A DNA stretch of 64,000 bases from Roseobacter sinensis (GTDB lineage Bacteria; Pseudomonadota; Alphaproteobacteria; Rhodobacterales; Rhodobacteraceae): NCBI RefSeq assembly GCF_025755255.1, contig NZ_JALIEB010000009.1, positions 124,001 to 188,000 of the forward strand, read 5' to 3'. The number at the start of each line of letters is the position of its first letter. Within the stretch, counting starts at the first letter, position 1. The notes beneath the pieces were generated by a model. That model did not search any database. It had not been told where the DNA came from and saw only the letters and a list, made by a program, of their open reading frames with translations. Of the stretch, positions 43,558-52,725 are shown piece after piece. A program made the position numbers and the translations under genes.

Positions 43558-43591
43558 TGACACGCAATACGTGTGTCAACGAAAGTTGACA
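43558..43591 (-). promoter_or_regulatory. Palindromic operator with PpsR/CrtJ-type consensus
   Basis: TGTCAAC (43574-43580), GAAA, GTTGACA (43585-43591) is a perfect dyad that also satisfies the PpsR/CrtJ consensus TGT-N12-ACA exactly. A second overlapping dyad is TGACAC (43558-43563) with GTGTCA (43573-43578). The block lies upstream of the cobalamin-binding regulator gene and downstream of pyc, so control of the regulator is likely. Binding by PpsR or by a MerR/LitR-type regulator is inferred. Confidence 0.5.
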
Positions 43592-43650
43592 GTCTGCACC
43601 TTAAAGCTGTGCAATTGGCGTGCGTTCGCGCCCCAATCCAGTCCCGTGGG

Positions 43651-46600
43651 TCAGTCCAGTTCGACCAGCAAGTCCTTCGCGTCGATCTGGCCCCCGGGGC
43701 TCACATGCACCGCCTTGACCGTCGCATCGCGGTCGGCATGAATGCCCGTCTCCATCTTCATGGCTTCGATGGTCAGCAACAGATCGCCCGCCTTGACGGG
43801 CTTGCCCGCCTGTGCTGCGACAGAGGCCACCACGCCCGGCATCGGCGCACCGATGTGGTTGGCGTTGCCGGCTTCCGCCTTGGGCCGTTGCGCGGTGCTC
43901 GATTTCACCAGACGGTTCGGCACCCGGATCACGCGGGGCTGGCCGTTGAGCTCGAAGAAGACGCGCACTTCGCCGTCCTCGGTGGTTTCACCGACCGCTT
44001 GCAAACGGATCTCCAGCGTCTTGCCGGGGTCGATTTCGGCGCTGATCTCCTCGCCCGGCTCCATGCCGTAGAAGAACGTCTTGGTGGGCAGGGTGCGCAC
44101 CGGGCCATAGGTGCGGTGACGGCCCATGTAATCCAGAAAGACCTTGGGATACATCAGGTATCCGCAGAGGTCCTCGTCATCGACCTCCTTGCCCTCCATC
44201 GCCTCCGAGGCCTCCTTGCGCAGCGCCTCCAGATCGGCGGGCGGCAGGTGCTTGCCGGGGCGCTCGGTGTTCGGTTTTTCGTCCTTCAGCACCTTTTTCA
44301 CGATGCCATCGGGGAAACCGCCCGGGGGCTGGCCGAGGTTGCCGCGCATCATGTCGATGACCGAATCCGGGAAGGCCACATCGGTCTCCGGATCCTCCAC
44401 ATCCGCTCGCGTGAGGCCTTGGGAAACCATCATCAGCGCCATGTCGCCAACGACTTTCGAGGACGGCGTGACCTTAACGATATCGCCGAACATCTGGTTC
44501 ACATCCGCATAGGTCTGGGCGACCTCGTGCCAGCGCTCTTCGAGGCCCAGCGAGGCCGCCTGCGCCTTGAGGTTGGTGAACTGCCCGCCCGGCATCTCGT
44601 GCAGATAGACCTCCGATGAGGGGGCCTGCATGCCGGTCTCGAAGGCGGCGTAGTGGCTGCGCACCTCTTCCCAGTAGTCGGAGATTTCGCGGATCGCCTT
44701 GGTGTCGAGCCCGGTGTCGCGGTCGGTATGCTTGAGCGCCGCCACAACCGAGCCAAGCGTCGCCTGAGAGGTGTTGCCTGAGAGCGCGTCCATCGCGCAA
44801 TCCACCGCATCGACGCCCGCTTCACTGGCGGCGAGAATGGTGGCACAGGCCACGCCCGCGGTGTCATGGGTGTGGAAGTGAATGGGCAGGCCGACCTCCG
44901 ACTTCAGCGCGCGCACCAGCTGCCGCGCCGCGGCGGGTTTCAGCAGCCCCGCCATGTCCTTCAGCCCCAGCACATGGGCGCCGGCGTCCTTCAACTCCTT
45001 GCCCATCTCGACGTAGTATTTCAGATCATACTTGGCGCGGTCCGGGTCATTGATGTCGCCGGTGTAGCAGATCGTGCCCTCGCAGATCTTCTCGGCCTGG
45101 ATCACCGCGTCCATGGCGACGCGCATGTTCTCGACCCAGTTCAGGCTGTCGAAGACGCGGAAGACGTCCACGCCGGTTTTCGCCGCGACCCGCACGAACT
45201 CCTGCACCACGTTATCGGGGTAGTTGGTATAGCCCACGCCGTTCGAGGCGCGCAGCAGCATCTGCGTCATCACGTTGGGCATTCGGCTGCGCAGATCGCG
45301 CAGGCGCTGCCAGGGGCATTCCTGCAGGAAGCGATACGCCACATCGAAGGTCGCCCCGCCCCAGCATTCGACGCTGAAGAGCTGCGGCAGGTTGGCGGCA
45401 TAGGCGGGGGCCACGCGGATCATGTCGATCGACCGCATGCGCGTGGCCAGAAGCGACTGGTGCCCGTCGCGCATGGTGGTGTCGGTGATCAGAAGCTGGC
45501 GCTGCTGCCCCATCCAGTCGGCCACCGCCTGTGGGCCCTTCTGCTCCAGGAGGTTGCGGGTGCCCATCAGCGGCTCGGCCTTCAGCGCGGGCGGGCGGGG
45601 CTCGCGCACATGCGCGCCGGGACGCGGGTGGTCCTTCGTCTCCGGATGCCCGTTCACCGTCACATCAGCGATATAGGTGAGCACCTTTGTGCCGCGGTCA
45701 CGACGGCGCGAGAACTGGAAGAGCTCCGGCGTCTCGTCGATGAACTTGGTGTGGTAGGTGTTGTCGAGGAAGGTAGGGTGCTTCAGCAGGTTCTCGACAA
45801 AGGCGATGTTGGTGCTCACGCCCCGAATCCGGAACTCGCGCAGCGCCCGATCCATCCGTGCAATCGCGGCTTCGGGCGTCTGCGCCTTGGCGGTCACCTT
45901 CACCAGCAGGCTGTCGTAGTAGCGCGTGATCACACCCCCGGAATAGGCGGTCCCGCCGTCGAGCCGGATGCCCATACCCGTGGCCTCCCGGAAGGCGGTG
46001 ATGCGGCCATAGTCGGGGATGAAGTTGTTCTGCGGGTCTTCCGTGGTGATCCGGGTCTGCAGTGCGTGACCGTTGAGCCGCACATCGTCCTGCGTGGGCT
46101 TGCCGGTCGCTTCCGCAATGGTCTTGCCCTCCGCGATCAGGATCTGCGCCTGCACGATATCGATGCCGGTCACTTCCTCGGTGACCGTATGTTCCACCTG
46201 AACACGGGGGTTCACCTCGATGAAGTAGAACTTGCCGTCCTCCATATCCATCAGGAATTCGACGGTGCCCGCGCATTCGTAATTCACATGTTTGCAAATC
46301 TTGTAGCCGAGTTTGCAAATTTCTTCCCGTTGTTTTTCAGTGAGATAGGGGGCTGGCGCGCGCTCCACGACCTTCTGATTGCGTCGCTGCACCGAGCAGT
46401 CCCGCTCGTAGAGGTGATACATCCCCCCATGCGTGTCGCCGAGGATCTGAACCTCCACGTGGCGGGCGCGCAGGATCATCTTCTCCAGATAGCCCTCGCC
46501 ATTGCCAAAAGCCGCTTCAGCCTCACGGCGGCCTTCGAGCACCTTCTCTTCCAGTTCCTTCTCGGCAATGATCGGACGCATGCCGCGCCCGCCGCCGCCC

Positions 46601-47091
46601 CAGGAGGCCTTGAGCATCAGCGGATAGCCGATCTCCTTGGCCTCCGCCTTGATCGCCTTCATGTCATCGCCCAGTACCTCGGTGGCGGGGATGACCGGGA
46701 CACCGGCCTCCATCGCCACGCGCCGCGCGCTCGCTTTGTCGCCCAGAGCCCGCATGGTCTCGGCCTTGGGGCCGATGAAGGTGATGCCGTTCTGCTCGCA
46801 GGCGTCGACGAAATCGGGGTTTTCCGAGAGCAAGCCGTAGCCCGGGTGGATCGCGTCGGCCCCGCTGGCCTTCGCGACGCGGATCATTTCGTCGATCGAC
46901 AGGTAGGCGGCCACCGGCCCCAGCCCTTCGCCGATGCGGTAGGCCTCATCCGCCTTGAAGCGGTGCAGGCCCAACTTGTCTTCCTCCGCATAGACCGCAA
47001 CCGTTTTCTTGCCCATTTCATTGGCCGCGCGCATGATGCGGATGGCGATCTCACCCCGGTTTGCGATCAGGATTTTGCGGAACTCGGGCAT
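43651..47091 (-). CDS. pyc: Pyruvate carboxylase
   Basis: A 1146-residue biotin enzyme converting pyruvate, bicarbonate and ATP to oxaloacetate. The domain order is biotin carboxylase (RKILIANRGEIAIRIMRAANEMG at the start; the GGGGRGM ATP-grasp loop; EVNPRVQVEHTVTEEVTGIDIV), then carboxyltransferase (TTMRDGHQSLLATRMRSIDM; ECWGGATFDVAYRFLQECPWQRL), allosteric linker and biotinyl carrier (LTIEAMKMETGIHAD; the lysine in EAMKMET is biotinylated). Length fits single-chain Pyc. The ATG at 47091 has GGAGG 7 bases upstream; the ATG four codons earlier overlaps this ribosome site and is less likely. It appears monocistronic. Confidence 0.97.
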   Translation of the reverse strand: MPEFRKILIANRGEIAIRIMRAANEMGKKTVAVYAEEDKLGLHRFKADEAYRIGEGLGPVAAYLSIDEMIRVAKASGADAIHPGYGLLSENPDFVDACEQNGITFIGPKAETMRALGDKASARRVAMEAGVPVIPATEVLGDDMKAIKAEAKEIGYPLMLKASWGGGGRGMRPIIAEKELEEKVLEGRREAEAAFGNGEGYLEKMILRARHVEVQILGDTHGGMYHLYERDCSVQRRNQKVVERAPAPYLTEKQREEICKLGYKICKHVNYECAGTVEFLMDMEDGKFYFIEVNPRVQVEHTVTEEVTGIDIVQAQILIAEGKTIAEATGKPTQDDVRLNGHALQTRITTEDPQNNFIPDYGRITAFREATGMGIRLDGGTAYSGGVITRYYDSLLVKVTAKAQTPEAAIARMDRALREFRIRGVSTNIAFVENLLKHPTFLDNTYHTKFIDETPELFQFSRRRDRGTKVLTYIADVTVNGHPETKDHPRPGAHVREPRPPALKAEPLMGTRNLLEQKGPQAVADWMGQQRQLLITDTTMRDGHQSLLATRMRSIDMIRVAPAYAANLPQLFSVECWGGATFDVAYRFLQECPWQRLRDLRSRMPNVMTQMLLRASNGVGYTNYPDNVVQEFVRVAAKTGVDVFRVFDSLNWVENMRVAMDAVIQAEKICEGTICYTGDINDPDRAKYDLKYYVEMGKELKDAGAHVLGLKDMAGLLKPAAARQLVRALKSEVGLPIHFHTHDTAGVACATILAASEAGVDAVDCAMDALSGNTSQATLGSVVAALKHTDRDTGLDTKAIREISDYWEEVRSHYAAFETGMQAPSSEVYLHEMPGGQFTNLKAQAASLGLEERWHEVAQTYADVNQMFGDIVKVTPSSKVVGDMALMMVSQGLTRADVEDPETDVAFPDSVIDMMRGNLGQPPGGFPDGIVKKVLKDEKPNTERPGKHLPPADLEALRKEASEAMEGKEVDDEDLCGYLMYPKVFLDYMGRHRTYGPVRTLPTKTFFYGMEPGEEISAEIDPGKTLEIRLQAVGETTEDGEVRVFFELNGQPRVIRVPNRLVKSSTAQRPKAEAGNANHIGAPMPGVVASVAAQAGKPVKAGDLLLTIEAMKMETGIHADRDATVKAVHVSPGGQIDAKDLLVELD

Positions 47092-47229
47092 CAGGGCCTC
47101 CATTGGTCGTGCGCGGATGCGTCTCTTTAGGAAGTATTAACCCTTCCGTAAACGCGTACTATTGGGTACGTGCCTGCGATCTCTGCCGCACCGCAGCATT
47201 TTGGATCGGAAATGTAAAGTGCCCTTCGG

Positions 47230-48375
47230 TCAGGCTGGCGGCAAGACGATGGGTGCAGGCAGGTCGGCGAGGGTTCGCGCGCCGAGTTGCCCCATGTTCG
47301 CAACGAGATCCTTTTCGAGAATGTCGATCAGATGTGCGGGGCCCTGGGCGCCGAGGGCTGCCATTGCGTAGTGGAAGCCGCGGCCGAGCATCACGAAGTC
47401 CGCGCCCGAAGCGAGCGCGCGCAGGATGTCGAGCCCGCTCTCGATGCCGGAGTCGAAGAGGAGCGGCAGCGAGGTTTCCGCGCGAACCTTGGGCAGGGCG
47501 TCGATGGCGGCGGGGGCGCCGTCGAACTGGCGGCCCGCGTGGTTCGAGACCCAAAGCGCATCGACGCCGATCTGCGCGAGCCTCGGGGCATCCTCGGCGC
47601 GCAGCACGCCTTTCACGATGAACGGCCCCTCCCAGGCGTCGCGCAGCCAGCGCACATAGTCCCAATCGGGTGAGGTACGCAGCAGGTAGCCCACATGGGC
47701 GGTGGAGGACAGCGCCGTGGCGGTCTCGGCGGCGTATTTCTCCAGCGTGCGCATCTTCGGCAGACCGTGGCGTGCCATCCCCAGCGCCCAGGCGGGCCGC
47801 ACGGCCACCTGCGCCAGAAGCCGTGGGGTGAGGCGCGGTGGCAGGGTGAGGCCGGAGCGCGTCTGCCGCTCGCGTCGCGAGGCGACGGGCACATCGACGG
47901 TGAGCACCAGCGCCTTGAAGCCTGCAGCCTTGGCGCGGGCAAGCATGTCGCTGCGGATCGCCTCGTCGCGCGGCGGGTACATCTGGAACCAGCCGTGGTC
48001 TCCGAGATGGGACGCGACGTCTTCCGGCGATTGCGTGGCGACGGTCGAGAGCGTGTAGGGAATGCCTGCCTTGGCAGCAGCGCGGGCGAGCAGGTCTTCG
48101 GCGTCGGGCCACATGAGCCCTGACATACCCACCGGGGCCACGCCGAAGGGGCGCGGAAGGCTCTCACCGAAGAGGGTCACGCTGAGGTCGGGGGTGAACT
48201 CGCCGTGCAGGATGCTTGGCAGGAAGCCGATGCGGTCGAGGCCGGCGCGGTTGCGCGCCTTTGTGCGTTCCTCGCCGGTGGCGCTGTCGAGATACTCCCA
48301 GACGAAGCGCGGCAGGCGCTGGCGCGCGCGGGTGCGCAGGTCGCTGAGGGCGGGGTATCGGCTGTGCAGATCCAT
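47230..48375 (-). CDS. lldD: FMN-dependent alpha-hydroxy acid oxidase (LldD-like)
   Basis: A 381-residue TIM-barrel flavoenzyme. It starts with the LPRFVWEYLDSATGEERTKARNRAGLDRIGFLP block that frames FMN, has the STVATQSPEDVA and WFQMYPPRDE segments, the lysine in FIVKGVLRAEDA, and the active site DALWVSNHAGRQFDGAPAAIDALP, where the histidine is the catalytic base and R binds the substrate carboxylate. LLFDSGIESGLDILRALASGADFVMLGRGFHYAMAALG is the phosphate-binding half. L-lactate dehydrogenase is the best guess; glycolate or mandelate specificity is not excluded. It is divergent from uvrD. Confidence 0.9.
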   Translation of the reverse strand: MDLHSRYPALSDLRTRARQRLPRFVWEYLDSATGEERTKARNRAGLDRIGFLPSILHGEFTPDLSVTLFGESLPRPFGVAPVGMSGLMWPDAEDLLARAAAKAGIPYTLSTVATQSPEDVASHLGDHGWFQMYPPRDEAIRSDMLARAKAAGFKALVLTVDVPVASRRERQTRSGLTLPPRLTPRLLAQVAVRPAWALGMARHGLPKMRTLEKYAAETATALSSTAHVGYLLRTSPDWDYVRWLRDAWEGPFIVKGVLRAEDAPRLAQIGVDALWVSNHAGRQFDGAPAAIDALPKVRAETSLPLLFDSGIESGLDILRALASGADFVMLGRGFHYAMAALGAQGPAHLIDILEKDLVANMGQLGARTLADLPAPIVLPPA

Positions 48376-48524
48376 GAGCGCCTTGGTGGCGCAAATGGGC
48401 GGCGGTGTCTATCGTGGCGGGCCGGAGGATATTGAGTATTTTTGGACGGCTGAAGCGGCAGGGCGTGTGGAACAATATGAGAACGTATCTTTATCTTGGG
48501 CGCAGTCAGATGTAGGGTGAGATC

Positions 48525-50876
48525 ATGAGCAGTTTTGACGAGATGGATGCCTTCGAGGGCGCCTCGCTGTCGGCGCGGGCGATGGCGGCGCGGCCGCAGC
48601 CCTATCTGGAGGGGTTAAACCCGGCGCAGCGCGAGGCGGTGGAACAGCTGGAAGGGCCGGTTCTGATGCTCGCGGGCGCGGGCACGGGCAAGACGCGGGC
48701 GCTGACCGCGCGGATTGCGCATCTGCTGATGACCGGCACGGCGCGGCCCAATGAGATTCTGGCGGTGACCTTCACCAACAAAGCCGCGCGCGAGATGAAG
48801 AACCGTGTGGGCCAGATGCTCGGGCAACCGGCGGAGGGGATGCCCTGGCTCGGCACTTTTCATGCGATCTGCGTGAAGCTCCTGCGGCGTCATGCGGAGC
48901 TGGTGGGGCTGAAGTCGAATTTTTCCATTCTGGATACGGATGATCAGTTGCGGCTGCTGAAGCAGTTGGTCGTGGCGGCGAATATCGATGAAAAGCGCTG
49001 GCCCGCGCGGCAGTTGGCGAGCATTATTGACGGCTGGAAGAACCGGGCGCTCACGCCGGAGAAAGTGCCTGCGGCGGATGCGGGGGCGTATAATCATCGC
49101 GGGGCTGAGCTTTATGCGCAGTACCAGAGCCGGCTGAAGGAGCTGAATGCCACCGATTTCGGCGATCTGCTGTTGCATATGGTCACGATCTTTCAGACCC
49201 ATGCAGATGTGCTGGAGCAGTATCAGCGCTGGTTCCGCTATATCCTGGTGGACGAGTATCAGGACACGAACGTGGCGCAGTACATGTGGCTGCGGCTGCT
49301 CGCGGGCGGGCACAAGAACATCTGTTGCGTGGGCGATGACGACCAGTCGATCTATGGCTGGCGCGGCGCCGAGGTGGGCAATATCCTCCGGTTTGAAAAG
49401 GATTTTTCGGGTGCCCATGTGGTGCGGCTGGAGCAGAATTATCGCTCGACGCCGCATATCCTCGCGGCTGCATCTGGCGTGATCGCGGGCAATGAGGGGC
49501 GGCTCGGCAAGACGCTTTTCACCGATCTCACCGAAGGCGAGAAGGTGCGGCTCATCGGCCATTGGGATGGTGAGGAAGAGGCGCGCTGGATCGGCGAGGA
49601 GATCGAGGCGGCGCAAAAGGGCACGCGGGGCAGGGCGCCCCATGGTCTGGACAAGATGGCGATTCTGGTGCGGGCCTCGCACCAGATGCGGGCCTTCGAG
49701 GATAGGTTCCTGACGATTGGATTGCCGTACCGGGTCATCGGCGGGCCGCGGTTTTATGAGCGGATGGAGATCCGCGATGCGATGGCCTATTTCCGGGTCG
49801 TGGTCAGCCCCGATGATGATCTGGCCTTCGAGCGGATCGTGAACACGCCGAAACGGGGGCTGGGCGACAAGGCGCAGCAGACGATCCAGCGCATGGCCCG
49901 CTCGAACGGGATCAGCCTCGTGGAAGGTGCGCGGCTCTGCGTGCAGACCAAGAGCATTGGCGGCAAGGGCGGCATTGAGCTCGGCAAGCTCATCGACGGC
50001 ATCGACCGCTGGGGCCGGATGCTGGGTGACACAGACCCCAGCTATATGGAACTGGCCGAGATCATCCTCGATGAGAGCGGCTATACCGCGCATTGGCAGA
50101 ACGACAAGACGCCCGAGGCGCCGGGCCGGCTGGAGAACCTCAAGGAACTCGTGAAGGCTCTGGAAGGCTTTGAAAACCTGCAAGGATTCCTCGAACACGT
50201 CAGTCTGATCATGGACAATGAAACCGATGATGGCGGCGAGAAGGTTTCGATCATGACGCTGCATGCGGCCAAGGGGCTGGAGTTCCCCATGGTCTTCCTG
50301 CCGGGTTGGGAGGACGGGCTTTTCCCCTCGCAGCGGTCGATGGATGAGAGCGGGATCAAGGGCCTCGAAGAGGAGCGGCGGCTGGCTTACGTGGGCATCA
50401 CCCGGGCGGAAGAGGTCTGTACCATCTCCTTTGCCGCCAACCGCCGGGTCTTCGGGCAATGGCAGTCCTCCATGCCCTCGCGCTTCATCGACGAGCTGCC
50501 GCAGGAGCATGTGGAGGTGCTGACGCCGCCGGGGCTTTATGGCGGCGGCTACGGGGCGGCGGGGATGCAGCCCTTGCGCTCGGACCTTGCGGAGCGCGCG
50601 GCGGAGGCGAATGTCTACAACTCGCCCGGATGGCGGCGGCTGCAGGAGCGCAGCCAGCAGCGCCCCGTGAGCCAACCGCGCGAGGCCAAGAACACGGTGA
50701 TCGACATGAATGCGGTCTCCAGCTTCACCGTGGGCGAGCGCGTGTTTCACCAGAAGTTCGGCTATGGCGCCATCCAGGGCATCGAAGGCGACAAGCTGGA
50801 GATTGCCTTCGAGAAGGCGGGCACCAAGAAGGTGGTGGCGAAGTTTGTCACGGGGTGTGACGATATTCCGTTTTGA
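48525..50876 (+). CDS. uvrD: UvrD/PcrA-type DNA helicase II
   Basis: A 783-residue superfamily 1A 3'-5' helicase for nucleotide excision and mismatch repair. Walker A is AGAGTGKTRAL, with the Q motif LNPAQREAVEQ just upstream. Motif II is VDEYQDTN, motif III CVGDDDQSIYGWRGAEVGNIL, motif IV VRLEQNYRST, motif V SIMTLHAAKGLEFPMVFLPGWEDGLFP and motif VI EERRLAYVGITRAEE. The C-terminal FTVGERVFHQKFGYGAIQGIEGDKLEIAFEKAGTKKVVAKFV is the RNA polymerase-interacting Tudor-like tail. The ATG has AGGGTGA upstream. Confidence 0.96.
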   Translation: MSSFDEMDAFEGASLSARAMAARPQPYLEGLNPAQREAVEQLEGPVLMLAGAGTGKTRALTARIAHLLMTGTARPNEILAVTFTNKAAREMKNRVGQMLGQPAEGMPWLGTFHAICVKLLRRHAELVGLKSNFSILDTDDQLRLLKQLVVAANIDEKRWPARQLASIIDGWKNRALTPEKVPAADAGAYNHRGAELYAQYQSRLKELNATDFGDLLLHMVTIFQTHADVLEQYQRWFRYILVDEYQDTNVAQYMWLRLLAGGHKNICCVGDDDQSIYGWRGAEVGNILRFEKDFSGAHVVRLEQNYRSTPHILAAASGVIAGNEGRLGKTLFTDLTEGEKVRLIGHWDGEEEARWIGEEIEAAQKGTRGRAPHGLDKMAILVRASHQMRAFEDRFLTIGLPYRVIGGPRFYERMEIRDAMAYFRVVVSPDDDLAFERIVNTPKRGLGDKAQQTIQRMARSNGISLVEGARLCVQTKSIGGKGGIELGKLIDGIDRWGRMLGDTDPSYMELAEIILDESGYTAHWQNDKTPEAPGRLENLKELVKALEGFENLQGFLEHVSLIMDNETDDGGEKVSIMTLHAAKGLEFPMVFLPGWEDGLFPSQRSMDESGIKGLEEERRLAYVGITRAEEVCTISFAANRRVFGQWQSSMPSRFIDELPQEHVEVLTPPGLYGGGYGAAGMQPLRSDLAERAAEANVYNSPGWRRLQERSQQRPVSQPREAKNTVIDMNAVSSFTVGERVFHQKFGYGAIQGIEGDKLEIAFEKAGTKKVVAKFVTGCDDIPF

Positions 50877-51099
50877 GTGTCGCGATCCCGGGTGAAGCAC
50901 TCTCTGGCCATGCGAGGTGAGCAGCCAACCTTATCGCACGGCTGGCAGGCTGGGTAACGCCGGTCTGCCCCCGGGGCGGGCGCTTGCAGCGCCACACCCG
51001 CAAACGGATGCTGCCCTCAGTGCGATACGCCAGCCATGATGAAATCAGTCAGCAATGCCGCCTCTGAAAACAGCAGGCTGGGCCTTGAGCCAGTTCAGG

Positions 51100-52353
51100 T
51101 CAGTCAAGCGGCAGCAGCGTGCGCGCCTCGAAGGCCTTCACGATGGGTCGCGCGGCCCGAGGCAGGCGCGTTGCAGCCAATTCGGGGAAGAGCGCCATGA
51201 TCTCTGCGTGCGTCTCACGGTCGGCATCCAGAATGTGATCGCCCGCGTAGAAGCTTTCCAGCAGCGCGCCATGCGCGAAAACCACTTCATGAGCGTCGAA
51301 CATCACGTGGAAATAAGTGACCGCATCGCAGGGCGCCGTGAAGATCCGATCACCGTCGCAGAGATGCTTGGCCGCGCATAGCACCTGCGGCACGTCGAAG
51401 AGGAGTTCGCATTTCCATCCGCTGAGCAAGACGCGATGCTGGGGGGAGACCCGCAGCACCTCGCGGTTGCCGATTGTGCCGGGCAGGAAGGTGACGGGGG
51501 TTTGCGCGCCTCGGCCGGGCACCGTTCGGCGGCCGATCCAGCGGATCGAGCGCGGGCCGTGATCCAAGGTCTCAACCAGATCGCCGACCGCCAGCCGATC
51601 CACCGGGACCTCGCCCCGAGGTGTGCGCAGCGGGGTGCCGGCAGTGAAACAGGCCACGGCTACAGTGTTGATGTTGAGATAGGTGAAGGTGCGGCCGTTC
51701 GGCAGAGTCACATTGCCGCCCGTGCGCGAGAAGGGGTTCACGGTCGAGCCGACGGGCACCGTCAGGCTGTCGTCGCCGTTGCCACCCTGTACGAACGTGG
51801 TGTTGAGACCGGCAAAGATCACATCGTCGCCGCGCCCGCCTTCCAGATTCCCGCCGCCATCCTCTGCGTAGAGCGTATCGTCGCCATTGCCGCCGCGCAG
51901 AATGTTGTTGTTGCCCGACCCGCCGCGCAGCACGTCGTCGCCGGTGCCGCCGTCGATATTGTTGTTGCCGCTGCCGCCCTGCAAGATGTCATCGCCGCGC
52001 CCGCCATCGATGGAGCCGCCCAGGCTGCCGTCGTCGGTCAGCGTGTCGTCGCCCGACCCGCCGACGTAGCCGGACGCATTCAGCCCGACCGATCCACTCA
52101 CGTCGTTGTCCGCGTCATTGCCACGCACCTGGACGAATTCTCCGAAGGAGCCGGAGTTGATGTCGGCATCCGTATAGGTGGTGACGGCCCCGCTGCGGGT
52201 ATCGGCAAAGCTGATGGAGTTGGCGGTCAGGGTGATCTGAAAGCGGTCATTGATACTGCGGGCGTCGATGGTGCTGTTGCGGGTGATGTCGAGCCTGGCC
52301 CAGAAGGCAGGATCGTTGATGTCCGCAGTCGTCAACCTCAGAAAGACTGGCAT
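51100..52353 (-). CDS. RTX-repeat protein with C-terminal Hint domain
   Basis: A 417-residue protein. Residues about 95-200 contain glycine/aspartate-rich RTX-type nonapeptide repeats (GGSGDDTL, GGRGDDIL, GGTGDDVL, GGNGDDTLYA, GGNGDDSL), expected to bind calcium outside the cell. At residue 235 a Hint domain begins (CFTAGTPLRTPRGEVPVDRLAVGDLVETLDHGPRSIRWIGRRTV) and runs past VLRVSPQHRVLLSGWKCELLFD. There is no N-terminal signal peptide, which fits type I secretion through an RTX signal, although no T1SS genes are near. Hint domains self-cleave at the cysteine (C235); many Roseobacter proteins carry this pair. It lies downstream of the CcsR-like RNAs on the same strand, beyond their terminator. 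Confidence 0.85.
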   Translation of the reverse strand: MPVFLRLTTADINDPAFWARLDITRNSTIDARSINDRFQITLTANSISFADTRSGAVTTYTDADINSGSFGEFVQVRGNDADNDVSGSVGLNASGYVGGSGDDTLTDDGSLGGSIDGGRGDDILQGGSGNNNIDGGTGDDVLRGGSGNNNILRGGNGDDTLYAEDGGGNLEGGRGDDVIFAGLNTTFVQGGNGDDSLTVPVGSTVNPFSRTGGNVTLPNGRTFTYLNINTVAVACFTAGTPLRTPRGEVPVDRLAVGDLVETLDHGPRSIRWIGRRTVPGRGAQTPVTFLPGTIGNREVLRVSPQHRVLLSGWKCELLFDVPQVLCAAKHLCDGDRIFTAPCDAVTYFHVMFDAHEVVFAHGALLESFYAGDHILDADRETHAEIMALFPELAATRLPRAARPIVKAFEARTLLPLD

Positions 52354-52523
52354 CTCACATCCACACACCCGTCCGCCTCGCTGCTCCGAGGCGCTGCCCG
52401 GCGATCAGCTCTGCGAAGATCCACCTCCAATGGTATGAATCTTAACAAAAAGCTGCCTTAAGTCACGGTCGCCGAGGCAAGTTGAAACATTTTGGCCGAA
52501 GCGCGCCGATCCGCGATGCCAAA

Positions 52524-52560
52524 GCAAAAAGGCGGTGCCCGGGAGGAGGGCACCGCCTTC
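52524..52560 (-). ncRNA. ccsR4: Fourth CCUCCUCCC hairpin RNA (CcsR4-like) with terminator
   Basis: A perfect 12-bp stem (plus-strand 52529-52540 with 52548-52559) exposes a 7-base loop TCCTCCC, part of the shared CCTCCTCCC motif. On the minus strand it runs into a T5 tract, so the last RNA ends at an intrinsic terminator that carries the anti-Shine-Dalgarno motif in its loop. This is the distal member of a tandem of four. Confidence 0.75.
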
Positions 52561-52567
52561 AAAATTC

Positions 52568-52600
52568 GCTGCATTGGTCAGGGAGGAGGAAGACCGCAGC
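52568..52600 (-). ncRNA. ccsR3: Third CCUCCUCCC hairpin RNA (CcsR3-like)
   Basis: On the minus strand GCTGC-GGTC pairs with GACC-aat-GCAGC (9 bp with a 3-base bulge), and the loop contains CCTCCTCCC (plus-strand 52581-52589). An ACCAGCC/GGCTGGT dyad at 52612-52626 lies between this hairpin and the second one. Confidence 0.72.
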
Positions 52601-52638
52601 AACGTGTCACAACCAGCCAGGCTGGTCTCAAATAGGGA

Positions 52639-52671
52639 CAGCGACATCCGGGAGGAGGATGAATGCCGCTG
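52639..52671 (-). ncRNA. ccsR2: Second CCUCCUCCC hairpin RNA (CcsR2-like)
   Basis: On the minus strand CAGCGGCAT pairs with ATGTCGCTG (9 bp, one G-U), and the loop contains CCTCCTCCC (plus-strand 52650-52658). The sequence is distinct from its neighbours outside the loop motif. Confidence 0.75.
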
Positions 52672-52678
52672 CCTGGTC

Positions 52679-52712
52679 ACAGACGCCCTAGGGAGGAGGA
52701 AAGAACGCCTGT
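52679..52712 (-). ncRNA. ccsR1: First CCUCCUCCC hairpin RNA (CcsR1-like)
   Basis: On the minus strand ACAGGCG pairs with CGTCTGT (7 bp, one G-U), and the loop contains CCTCCTCCC (plus-strand 52691-52699). It starts 14 bases after the stop codon of the DUF1127 gene, so it is expected to be cut from the common transcript. In R. sphaeroides four such RNAs follow the DUF1127 gene ccaF1 in the same order. Confidence 0.72.
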
Positions 52713-52725
52713 TTCGGACGCAGAG

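Noticed and set aside
44866-47130. 754-codon open frame antisense to pyruvate carboxylase
   Set aside because: No protein family is visible, residue composition is His/Arg/Leu-biased, and the sense strand carries an unambiguous biotin enzyme.
48615-50900. 761-codon open frame antisense to uvrD
   Set aside because: Codon bias artefact; the helicase motifs on the plus strand are complete.
52541-52699. Four GGGAGGAGG copies read on the plus strand as ribosome-binding sites for small genes
   Set aside because: No start codons or frames follow them at normal spacing. On the minus strand they become CCTCCTCCC loops in hairpins beside a DUF1127 gene, which explains them better.
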